Of a DNA stretch of 28,298 nt, positions 21,270 through 28,298 are shown in pieces; position 1 is the first letter of the stretch; the number at the start of each line of letters is the position of its first letter. The stretch spans positions 1-28,298 of the forward strand of contig JBPCKZ010000168.1 of NCBI GenBank assembly GCA_051003795.1, given 5' to 3'. Origin of the DNA: JALYXS01 sp051003795 (lineage in GTDB: Bacteria; Acidobacteriota; Terriglobia; Bryobacterales; Bryobacteraceae). The notes below the pieces were generated by a model. That model saw nothing but the letters and a program-made list of their open reading frames with translations, searched no databases and was not told the origin of the DNA. The position numbers were made by a program, and so were the translations under genes.

Positions 21270-23402
21270 TTAGCGGCTCGCCGCGCCCGCTAATTCCTCC
21301 AGCAGTTTCCCCAACCGCGTCGCCGCTTGTGCATCCCCGCCGAAGCGAAGCGCGTTATAGGCGTGGGTAAACTCCGCAACCGTCGCGGCGGCATGCGAAG
21401 CGGGCAGATTCGCGGCGAATTCCCGCGGGGTGAACCACGGCGGCTTCTGATATCCGCGGCGTTTCATCAAGTCCAACATGCGGGCGTAAAGCAGCGTGGC
21501 ATCCGCGGCCGTGGCTTGACCGCGTCCGATTTTGCGCACCCGTTGGAGGGTCGCCAGCATGCGCGTCAACGGGATCACAACCGGAATCAGTACCGCCAGA
21601 CCTATCGCCACGCCCAAAGCCGTCTTGGCGTACACCGCCATCCAGCGTTCGATCTCCCGTTTCCATCGCGACATGGTTCTGGTGGAATCCGCGACCCAGT
21701 TCCAGCGCACGCGTCGCGCCGTCTCATCGAAGCGCTCGGCCAGATTCACCTGCCGCCCCAGGTCGTAGCTCAACACCCACTCCTGCCAGAACGTATCGGC
21801 GGCGTCGACGTACATGCCGGCCTTGGCCCACCATGAATTCGCGTTCGGGCGCGCGGCCAATGGCGTGGGATCGAAAACCCTCCACCCCAGCGGCGGAATA
21901 TACGCCTCCACCCAACTGTGCGCGTCCGAGGCGCGAATCGCGTATAACTGCGAAATCGGATTATAGGTCCCGCTCTGAAAACCATTGACGATGCGCGCCG
22001 GAATTCCCATCGTCCGCAGCATGACGGTCATGGCGGACGCAAAATATTCGCAGTGGCCCTTGCGGCGCTCGAAAAGAAAATTCGCGAGCGGGTCGGCCGC
22101 CGCGGACGAGGGAAGCTGCAGCGTGTATGCGTAATCGCGGCGCAACCGATTCTGGATAGCGGTCGCGCGCTCGAAATCCGAACCGCTTCCCGCGAGCGAT
22201 ATCGCCAACGGCGCGATGCGCCCATCGAGCGGCGGCAGTTGCAAATAGCGCTGCCGTTGGGATTCGGTGAGCGCGCCGTCGGGCGGGCTTCCCACGAAGC
22301 TCGAGACTTCGTAATGCGCGGTTTCGAGCGGGACGTAAGCGAAGCGGAACCCGTCGTTCGGGGTGCGGATCAAGCGCGCGTGGCCCACATTGAGAAACTC
22401 CGGGACCCCGGCGATGAAGACCGCATCCGAATCGGCGACGTTGAGATCGACGCGATACAGGATTCGCCGCCCGGTGCGCCGGCGCTGGGCTTCATCGGCC
22501 ACCAGCACCGTCCCGCGCTCCACGGGCATGAGCCGGTTCGCCAGGGGCGATTCGGACCATCTCCGGCCATTGAAGCGGCTCAGCGCCGCGCCGCGCCACT
22601 TGAGATTGGGCGGAAGGTCGCGCGAGTAGGATTTCACGTGCATCACCACGTGGGAATCGTTCTGAATTTCGCCCACTTGGCCCAGCGTCACCTCGTTTGA
22701 GAATCCGGTGAGGTGGTAACGGCGGGAAATTAATTGGCGTAGCGCCGCGTTCGCCGTGCGCGGAAGCAGAAAAAACAGGCCCGCCGTCAGCAGCAGAATG
22801 CCGGCCGTGACGACGCCGGTGAGCGAAGCGAGCCGGGTGGAGACACGCAGGCCTCGCGAGCCCGCCATCCGGCTGGGGCGCTGATTCGTCTTCTGCAGCG
22901 ACTTTTGTAGAGCCCGGCGGATTTCCGCGCTGGTAAAAGCGGCTATGGCGCAAAGCAGATAGAGCGCGAGAAAGGCGAAAAAGTTCAACGAAGCCGAAAG
23001 AATCGCGGCGGCCAGCAACTCGACAAAAGCGATCGCGGCCGTGTAGAGATGATCGCGGTTGGTCTTGCCCGTCAGGATTTTGATCACGACCAGAAAGAAA
23101 ACCAAATGCACCGTGGCGCGTTGGAAATCATGGACGAGAAGATACGAATCGATGGGGTAAAAGCAGACGTAAGCCAGCGTGACCCAGTTGACGGCGTAAA
23201 GCGAGATCTCAAACCGCGCGATGCCGGCGATCATTAAAGCGCGGAGCAGCAGTCCGGCGGCGGTGAGAACCATGGTGGGCAGGTCGAGATAGCCCGATCC
23301 GGCAACCGCGAGATAGCCGCTGGCCACCAGGCCCAAAAGCGAGAACTGAAAGAAACGCTCGACCGATTCAGCCGCGCCGGTTCGCACCATGGTGCCCGCC
23401 AT
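21270..23402 (-). CDS. Membrane transglutaminase-like protein (DUF3488-TGase-DUF4129)
   Basis: This 710-residue protein has an N-terminal membrane part (about 15-160) and another helix near 195-214, as in DUF3488. An extracytoplasmic domain follows, with a transglutaminase-like core. The triad is visible: RRKGHCEYFASAM (Cys451), SDAHSWVEAYIP (His495) and WRVFDPTP (Asp511). Another helix at about 595-615 precedes a C-terminal DUF4129-like segment (LLYARMLDLMKRRGYQKPPW). Relatives include TgpA of Pseudomonas, an essential inner-membrane protein of unclear substrate. It is usually next to a MoxR ATPase and a DUF58 gene; neither is here. Confidence 0.9.
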   Translation of the reverse strand: MAGTMVRTGAAESVERFFQFSLLGLVASGYLAVAGSGYLDLPTMVLTAAGLLLRALMIAGIARFEISLYAVNWVTLAYVCFYPIDSYLLVHDFQRATVHLVFFLVVIKILTGKTNRDHLYTAAIAFVELLAAAILSASLNFFAFLALYLLCAIAAFTSAEIRRALQKSLQKTNQRPSRMAGSRGLRVSTRLASLTGVVTAGILLLTAGLFFLLPRTANAALRQLISRRYHLTGFSNEVTLGQVGEIQNDSHVVMHVKSYSRDLPPNLKWRGAALSRFNGRRWSESPLANRLMPVERGTVLVADEAQRRRTGRRILYRVDLNVADSDAVFIAGVPEFLNVGHARLIRTPNDGFRFAYVPLETAHYEVSSFVGSPPDGALTESQRQRYLQLPPLDGRIAPLAISLAGSGSDFERATAIQNRLRRDYAYTLQLPSSAAADPLANFLFERRKGHCEYFASAMTVMLRTMGIPARIVNGFQSGTYNPISQLYAIRASDAHSWVEAYIPPLGWRVFDPTPLAARPNANSWWAKAGMYVDAADTFWQEWVLSYDLGRQVNLAERFDETARRVRWNWVADSTRTMSRWKREIERWMAVYAKTALGVAIGLAVLIPVVIPLTRMLATLQRVRKIGRGQATAADATLLYARMLDLMKRRGYQKPPWFTPREFAANLPASHAAATVAEFTHAYNALRFGGDAQAATRLGKLLEELAGAASR

Positions 23403-23440
23403 ACATCCAGTCTACAGGGCGTGCTTTATGATTGGATGAC

Positions 23441-25468
23441 ATGCCCTCGACAGCCCCGAATCCCTTGGCGGAGATCGAGTTCCAGATTCCGTTCGACCGG
23501 GTCCGCGCCGAAGATGTCGAGCCCGGAATTGCCGCGCTTTTGACCGATGCCCGCGAAAAACTCGCGGCCCTGGCGGCGGACGATCAACCGCGAACTTTCG
23601 AGAACACCCTGTCGGCTCTCGAACGCGTCACCGAACCGCTCGATTACTCCATGAGCGTTGTGCGGCACCTGGAGGCCGTTTGCACGACACCGGAGTTGCG
23701 GGCCGCATTCAACGCCGTCGAGCCCGAAGTAAGCGCGTTCTATTCGAGCATCCCGCTGAATCGAGGAATCTGGAATTGCCTGAAGAGCTATGCATCGAGC
23801 GGTTCGGTCGAGACGCTCAGCCCGACCCGCAAGCGGTTCCTGAAAAAGACCATCGATTCATTCCGCCGTCATGGCGCGGATCTCGAAGAAGCAGGCAAGC
23901 GAAGGCTGGAGGAAATCGACGTCGAGCTGACCCGTCTTACCACCAAGTTTTCGGAGAACGTTCTGGATTCGACGAACGCCTTCGAGCTGATTGTCGAGGA
24001 TAAAGCCAAGCTGGCCGGATTGCCCCCCACCGCAATCGACGCCGCAAGGGAGAGTGCGTCCTCGAAGGGCGTGAAAGGCTGGCGATTCACGTTGCAGTCG
24101 CCAAGCTATCACGCGCTGATCACGTACGTGGACGATCGGCCCATCAGGGAGGAAGTGTATCGCGCGAATGTGACGCGAGCCGCCGGCGGGCGATTCAATA
24201 ACCGGGAGATCCTGCCGTCCATTCTCGCGCTGCGGCATGAAAAAGCGAGGCTCTTGGGCTTTCGCGATTTCGCGGATCTGGTCCTCGAAGACCGGATGGC
24301 GCATTCCGGTGAGCGCGCCCTCGAGTTTCTGGAAGATTTGAAGCGGAAAACCGAAGCGGCGTTTCGCCGCGAAAACGAGGAATTGGATCGCTTCGCCGGG
24401 TTTCCGCTCGAGGCTTGGGATGTGGCGTACCACGCCGAAAAACAGCGGCAGGCGCTTTATGATTTTGACGAGGAAGCGCTTCGCCCCTATTTCCCGACCG
24501 GGCGCGTGGTGGCCGGAATGTTCGACATCGCTCAACGCCTTTACGGCATCCGGGTAACCGAGCAAAACGGCGTTCCCGTCTGGCACCCCGAAGTGAGTTA
24601 CTACACGATTCACGATGCGAACGGGCTGCTGTTGGGCGCGTTCTATTCGGACTGGTACCCGCGCGAATCGAAACGGGGCGGCGCTTGGATGGATGCGTTC
24701 GTAACGGGAGTCGATTCGCCCGAGCGTTTCGAGCCGCATGTGGGCGCGATTTGCGGCAACCTCACGCCGCCCGTGGGAGACAAGCCCGCGCTGCTGACGC
24801 ACCGCGAGGTGGAGACCATTTTTCACGAATTCGGGCATCTGCTGCACCATTGTTTGAGCCGCGTGGAGGTGAGGAGCCTGGCGGGCACCAGCGTTGCCTG
24901 GGATTTCGTGGAGCTGCCCTCGCAAATCATGGAGAACTGGTGTTGGGAACGCGAGGCGCTCGATGTGTTCGCGCGCCACTACGAAACCGGCGAGCCGATA
25001 CCGGAGGATTTGTTCCAAAAGATGCGGCGGGCGAAGAATTTCCGGAGCGCGAACGCGCAGATGCGGCAATTGGGCTTCGGATTTGTCGATCTGGCGCTGC
25101 ATACCCGCTATTCGGCGGAACGGGACGCGGACCCGGTCGATTACGTGCGGGGGATAATCCAGGAGTTTTCACCCGCGCCGCTGCCGCCCGATCATGCCAT
25201 GATCGCCGGCTTTACCCACCTGTTTTCTAGTCCCGTGGGATACGGCGCGGGCTACTACTCGTATAAGTGGGCGGAGGTTCTGGACGCCGACGCCTTCACG
25301 CGCTTCCGCGACAAAGGAATTTTCAACCGCGAGGTGGGTTTGGAGTTCCTCGAAAATATTCTGGCGAGAGGCGATAGCGACGATCCCGCGGAACTGTACC
25401 GTCGTTTTATGGGTCGGGACCCGGACCCGAATGCGCTGCTCGAGCGCTCCGGATTGGCGGCGCGCTAG
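23441..25468 (+). CDS. M3-family oligopeptidase (oligopeptidase A-like)
   Basis: This 675-residue cytoplasmic zinc peptidase has the M3A architecture: a long helical N-terminal part, then the catalytic motif VETIFHEFGHLLHHCLS (HEFGH at 462-466) with the downstream Glu in FVELPSQIMENW. The ending GAGYYSYKWAEVLDADAF and DPAELYRRFMGRDPDPNALL is characteristic. It degrades peptides of roughly 5-20 residues, including cleaved signal peptides. I start it at ATG 23441 (MPSTAPNPLAEIEF); a TTG at 23432 would add three residues. It diverges from the transglutaminase gene with 38 bp between starts. Confidence 0.94.
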   Translation: MPSTAPNPLAEIEFQIPFDRVRAEDVEPGIAALLTDAREKLAALAADDQPRTFENTLSALERVTEPLDYSMSVVRHLEAVCTTPELRAAFNAVEPEVSAFYSSIPLNRGIWNCLKSYASSGSVETLSPTRKRFLKKTIDSFRRHGADLEEAGKRRLEEIDVELTRLTTKFSENVLDSTNAFELIVEDKAKLAGLPPTAIDAARESASSKGVKGWRFTLQSPSYHALITYVDDRPIREEVYRANVTRAAGGRFNNREILPSILALRHEKARLLGFRDFADLVLEDRMAHSGERALEFLEDLKRKTEAAFRRENEELDRFAGFPLEAWDVAYHAEKQRQALYDFDEEALRPYFPTGRVVAGMFDIAQRLYGIRVTEQNGVPVWHPEVSYYTIHDANGLLLGAFYSDWYPRESKRGGAWMDAFVTGVDSPERFEPHVGAICGNLTPPVGDKPALLTHREVETIFHEFGHLLHHCLSRVEVRSLAGTSVAWDFVELPSQIMENWCWEREALDVFARHYETGEPIPEDLFQKMRRAKNFRSANAQMRQLGFGFVDLALHTRYSAERDADPVDYVRGIIQEFSPAPLPPDHAMIAGFTHLFSSPVGYGAGYYSYKWAEVLDADAFTRFRDKGIFNREVGLEFLENILARGDSDDPAELYRRFMGRDPDPNALLERSGLAAR

Positions 25469-25476
25469 CTTGGAGG

Positions 25477-26121
25477 TTAACGCGCCTCGCCGAAGCGCAT
25501 ATGCACCAGCATTTCGCTCGATACCGGCCGGTGGTCAATATGCGCCGGAGTGAAATCCCAATGGCTGGCGGCGCGAACCGCAATCTCGGCGAGAGCGGAA
25601 TTCACGTTTCTCGATAAGAGTTCGGTCTCGGCCACCGCGCCAGTCTTGTCGATCGAGATGCGCAACTCCACCGGAACGATGCCGGCGAGTTTCGAGCGCA
25701 CATCGCGCGGCACGAAAGGCGTGGTCCCGCCAACTGGCCGAGCGGCGATGAAGCGGTCGCCGCCTTTGAATTCGCGGCTTTGCAATTTGTTGAGGAGCGG
25801 CACGCGATTCACGGCGCGCCGCGCGAATGAAGGGTCGACCTGTTCAAGGATCACCGTGGCTCCCGCCCTCGGGACTGCCGGAGCCGCTTTCGAAAAACGA
25901 AGCGCGGCGCTATGCGGCGGCCTCGCTTCCAGGGGAGGAGGCGCCGGAATTAGCGGACCCGCGCGCGGGGTCAGCTTGATGCGCTCCTCAATAACGGGCA
26001 GGCCCGCGATTGAGTCCGGATCGTCTTGCGCGGCGCGTGGTCGCGCTTTGGAAGCCGCATGCGCGGAGACAGCGAAGGACAGCAGGAGCATTCCCGCAAT
26101 TTCCGGCATATATCGCGGCAT
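25477..26121 (-). CDS. Exported TonB C-terminal-like protein
   Basis: This 214-residue protein has a signal peptide (IAGMLLLSFAVSAHAASKA) and a Pro-rich middle (PLIPAPPPLEARPPH). The C-terminal domain from about 145, with IVPVELRISIDKTGAVAETE and ASHWDFTPAHIDHRPVSSEM, fits the TonB C-terminal beta-alpha-beta pattern. It lacks a clear retained membrane anchor, so it may be a periplasmic adaptor and not an energy-transducing TonB. It converges with the M3 peptidase gene with 8 bp between stops. ATG 26121 is taken; 26109 is also possible. Confidence 0.65.
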   Translation of the reverse strand: MPRYMPEIAGMLLLSFAVSAHAASKARPRAAQDDPDSIAGLPVIEERIKLTPRAGPLIPAPPPLEARPPHSAALRFSKAAPAVPRAGATVILEQVDPSFARRAVNRVPLLNKLQSREFKGGDRFIAARPVGGTTPFVPRDVRSKLAGIVPVELRISIDKTGAVAETELLSRNVNSALAEIAVRAASHWDFTPAHIDHRPVSSEMLVHMRFGEAR

Positions 26122-26158
26122 AGCTAAATCGCTGCAATTTTCAGGCCGGATTAAAGAA

Positions 26159-26235
26159 TGGTAGGCACGAGCAGATTCGAACTGCTGACCTGCCGCTTAG
26201 GAGGCGGCTGCTCTATCCATCTGAGCTACGTGCCC
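26159..26235 (-). tRNA. tRNA-Arg (CCT anticodon)
   Basis: On the minus strand the 5' arm GGGCACG pairs with CGTGCCT (first pair G-U), followed by A73 and an encoded CCA. D-arm GCTC/GAGC, anticodon stem GCCGC/GCGGC around CTCCTAA (anticodon CCT, reading AGG) and T-arm AGCAG-TTCGAAT-CTGCT are all present. The 5' 23 bases overlap the purD reading frame. TACAAT (26255-26250) could be its own -10 box. Confidence 0.96.
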
Positions 26236-27466
26236 GTGTGTGTCCGTTTATTGTAGTGTATCGCCGCAAGCCGCGATGGCCAATATCGGCGCGGTAGTGC
26301 ATGCCTTCAAAGCGGATTTTGCTTACTCCCGCGTAGGCCGTATCCACTGCACTTCGAAGATCAACACCGGAAGCGGTAACCCCGAGGACGCGTCCCCCCG
26401 CGGTTTCCAAGCCCGATGCGCCAAGGCGGGTTCCCGCGTGAAATACGAGTGCCCCACAAGCTTCGGCTTCCTCGATGCCGCGAATGGGAATGCCGGTCGG
26501 GTATGCTCCCGGATATCCTTGAGATGCGAGCACGACGCAAACCGAAGGTTCCGGGGAGTGGGGAATGGCCGCCAGGGGACCGAGCGCGCCGCGCGCCGCA
26601 GCCATCAGGATTTCCACGAAATCGCAATCGAGAGTCCGCATGAGCGGCTGCGTTTCCGGATCGCCCAATCGAACGTTGAACTCGAGAAGCTTCGGCCCCG
26701 AAGCGGTCATCATCAAGCCGGCATAGAGGAAACCAGTGAAGTCGGTGGCGCGAACCGTGGGAAGGATCACGGCATCGAAAATTTCGGCGGTCTGCTTCTG
26801 CGTGAGAATACCGGGATCGCAGTATGCTCCCATGCCGCCGGTGTTGGGTCCGCGGTCGCCGTCGAATACGGTTTTGTGATCCTGCGCGGGCACAAAGGGG
26901 ACTGCGGTTTTGCCGTCGCACAAGGCGATGAAACTGACCTCCTCGCCCGACAGGAACTCTTCGATTACCACGTTTGGCCCAAGAGTTTCGGTGGCGGCTT
27001 CCGCCTCGGCGCGGTCGTTGGCGATAACCACCCCTTTCCCGGCGGCAAGGCCATCGGCCTTGATAACCACGGGGAAGCCGAACTGGCCTAAATCGCCCGA
27101 AATGGAAAAACGGGCGGTCGGAATGCCGTGTTCGCGAAAGAAACTCTTGGCGAAAACCTTGCTGCCTTCGAGTCGCGCGGCCGCGGCGGCAGGTCCGATA
27201 ATGGCCAGTCCCGCCGCGCGAAAATGATCGACCACGCCCGCGACAAGCGGTGCTTCGGGGCCGATAACCGTGAGGTCCGCCCCTACCGATCGGGCGATGT
27301 CGAGCAGTGTCGCGGGATATAAGTCGGCGGCGGGCACGCATTGGGCGACAGTCGCGATGCCAGGATTGCCGGGCGCGGCGAAAAGGCGCGGCTTCGAAGG
27401 GCTTTGGCTCAATCGCCAGGCGAGCGCGTGCTCGCGCCCGCCCGAGCCGACGATGAGAATCTTCAC
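26213..27466 (-). CDS. purD: Phosphoribosylamine-glycine ligase (GAR synthetase)
   Basis: This 417-residue ATP-grasp enzyme joins glycine to phosphoribosylamine in purine synthesis. It starts MKILIVGSGGREHALAWRLS and has VIGPEAPLVAGV, FGFPVVIKADGLAAGKGVVI, IEEFLSGEEVSF, QDHKTVFDGDRGPNTGGMGA and LEFNVRLGDPETQ in order. The normal protein ends near MHYRADIGHRGL. Here about 18 more codons follow and the TAG stop is at 26215-26213, inside the D-arm of tRNA-Arg. The mRNA end and the tRNA gene therefore overlap. It diverges from mnmG with 30 bp between starts. Confidence 0.95.
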   Translation of the reverse strand: MKILIVGSGGREHALAWRLSQSPSKPRLFAAPGNPGIATVAQCVPAADLYPATLLDIARSVGADLTVIGPEAPLVAGVVDHFRAAGLAIIGPAAAAARLEGSKVFAKSFFREHGIPTARFSISGDLGQFGFPVVIKADGLAAGKGVVIANDRAEAEAATETLGPNVVIEEFLSGEEVSFIALCDGKTAVPFVPAQDHKTVFDGDRGPNTGGMGAYCDPGILTQKQTAEIFDAVILPTVRATDFTGFLYAGLMMTASGPKLLEFNVRLGDPETQPLMRTLDCDFVEILMAAARGALGPLAAIPHSPEPSVCVVLASQGYPGAYPTGIPIRGIEEAEACGALVFHAGTRLGASGLETAGGRVLGVTASGVDLRSAVDTAYAGVSKIRFEGMHYRADIGHRGLRRYTTINGHTRARSSDG

Positions 27467-27488
27467 AGGCTTCGCCGCAAACTACAAT
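27461..27488 (+). promoter_or_regulatory. Candidate mnmG promoter, near-leaderless
   Basis: TTCACA (27461-27466) and TACAAT (27483-27488) are 16 bp apart, and the mnmG ATG is at 27497. Transcription would start one or two bases before the ATG. No ribosome site is visible ahead of it. The -35 box covers the purD start codon. Confidence 0.45.
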
Positions 27489-27496
27489 CATATTAG

Positions 27497-28298
27497 ATGG
27501 AAGAGAAATTCGACATCGTGGTAGTGGGCGGCGGCCACGCCGGGTGCGAGGCCGCCCGCGCTTGCGCCCGCATGGGTTTGAAGACCGCGATGATCGCCAT
27601 GAATGTCGATCTGATCGCGCAGATGTCGTGCAATCCCGCAATCGGTGGGATCGCCAAGGGGCATTTGGTGCGGGAGGTGGATGCGCTCGGCGGCGTGATG
27701 GGGGAGGTTACCGACGCGACCGGAATTCAGTTTCGATTGTTGAACACCAGCCGCGGCCCCGCCGTGTGGTCGCCGCGCGCGCAATGCGACAAGAAGCTTT
27801 ACCGCGCGCGGATGAAGGAGGTTCTGGAGCGGGAACCAAACCTGCGGATCAAGCAAGCGGAAGTCGCCTCGCTGGCGATTGCGGACAACCGGGTGACCGG
27901 GGTGTACCTCCGGGACGGCCGTACGGTTCATGCGGGCGCTGTAATTATCACCACGGGCACGTTCTTGAACGGGCTGGCTCATGTTGGTGAGGAAACGTAC
28001 ACTTGCGGAAGAAATGGAGAGGCTCCGTCGCAGCTTTTGGGGGATCAGGTGCGTTCCCTGGGCCTTCAATGGACCCGATTGAAGACTGGAACTCCGCCGA
28101 GACTGGACGGTCGGACAATCGACTGGTCACGGTTCGAGCCGCAGCCAGGGGATCCGATACCGACACCGTTTTCTTTTATGACGGAGCGAATCGATCGCCC
28201 GCAGATCGAGTGTCATTTGGGGCACACCACGGACGAGACCAAGCGGATCATTCAGGAGAGCATTGCGCGGTCGCCGCTCTACAGCGGGCAGATCGAGG
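27497..28298 (+). CDS. mnmG: tRNA uridine-5-carboxymethylaminomethyl modification enzyme, 5' part (cut by window end)
   Basis: 267 codons of MnmG (GidA) are present, open to the window edge. The FAD-binding start is EKFDIVVVGGGHAGCEAARA. Family motifs follow: MSCNPAIGGIAKGHLVREVD, LNTSRGPAVWSPRAQCDKK, VIITTGTFLNGLAHVGEE and RLKTGTPPRLDGRTIDW. With MnmE it installs the 5-carboxymethylaminomethyl group on U34 of certain tRNAs, using FAD and methylene-THF; metF in this window uses the same folate. The ATG is almost at the predicted transcription start. The C-terminal MnmE-binding part lies outside the window. Confidence 0.96.
   Translation, partial: MEEKFDIVVVGGGHAGCEAARACARMGLKTAMIAMNVDLIAQMSCNPAIGGIAKGHLVREVDALGGVMGEVTDATGIQFRLLNTSRGPAVWSPRAQCDKKLYRARMKEVLEREPNLRIKQAEVASLAIADNRVTGVYLRDGRTVHAGAVIITTGTFLNGLAHVGEETYTCGRNGEAPSQLLGDQVRSLGLQWTRLKTGTPPRLDGRTIDWSRFEPQPGDPIPTPFSFMTERIDRPQIECHLGHTTDETKRIIQESIARSPLYSGQIE

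Noticed and set aside
23858..25102. Minus-strand open frame of 414 codons opposite the M3 peptidase gene
   Set aside because: Mirror frame of a complete oligopeptidase gene with all catalytic motifs; no independent domain.
26361..27641. Second minus-strand open frame overlapping purD and the mnmG start
   Set aside because: Arg/Ser-rich frame shadow of purD.
1..28298. CRISPR arrays, rRNA, intact insertion sequences or a replication origin
   Set aside because: No regularly spaced repeats, rRNA segments, paired IS ends or DnaA-box clusters were seen on reading through.

Overview
The window looks like a chromosomal segment of a high-GC Acidobacteriota, most like the Bryobacterales/Solibacter group. 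This is inferred from gene style, not from a marker gene. The pointers are a TonB-dependent receptor with an N-terminal carboxypeptidase-regulatory-like domain, a BlaI/M56 pair whose peptidase ends in a TonB C-terminal domain, cytochrome c proteins fused to a DBH-like copper monooxygenase domain, and an M81 (MlrC-like) peptidase beside an ACS-type MFS carrier.

Layout, left to right. 1-621 (minus): 5' part of a TonB-dependent receptor, preceded by a PadR remnant and a palindrome. 998-1605 (minus): VapC-like toxin and antitoxin. 1628-4413: MFS transporter and MlrC-like peptidase, divergent with 35 bp between starts. 4488-5714: orphan Schlafen AlbA_2 gene that is visibly AT-richer than its surroundings. 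5799-8426: blaI with a probably leaderless self-regulated promoter, an M56 peptidase, and a free-standing paralogue of that peptidase's C-terminus. 8429-12339 (minus): a five-gene run of PHA-system protein, P1 peptidase, HAD hydrolase, cytochrome c-copper monooxygenase, and a shortened paralogue of the last with a REP-like palindrome in its 5' end.

The accessory part is 12.3-17.8 kb. It holds a long gene-poor stretch, a Crp/Fnr regulator, a receiver-like protein lacking its phosphoacceptor Asp, and then (plus) a three-gene cluster. The cluster encodes a 758-residue protein with four tandem ~79-residue repeats, each ending in a period-4 cysteine ladder (C-x3 repeated), a DUF1360-like membrane protein, and a small Cys-Cys protein with a phage-like C-terminal domain. 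Between this cluster and tRNA-Ser(GGA) lies an IS3-type transposase remnant. This is the best candidate here for an undescribed system; its function cannot be read from the sequence.

From 17.8 kb on the content is mostly housekeeping: tRNA-Ser; a minus-strand run of transglutaminase, a small remnant, metF, ccmC, ccmD and a Tat-exported ManD/RspA-like dehydratase; an M3 oligopeptidase (plus); a TonB-C protein (minus); tRNA-Arg(CCT), whose 5' end is overlapped by the purD reading frame; purD (minus); and the 5' part of mnmG (plus), cut by the window end. Most genes are tightly packed. No CRISPR array, rRNA or intact mobile element was seen.
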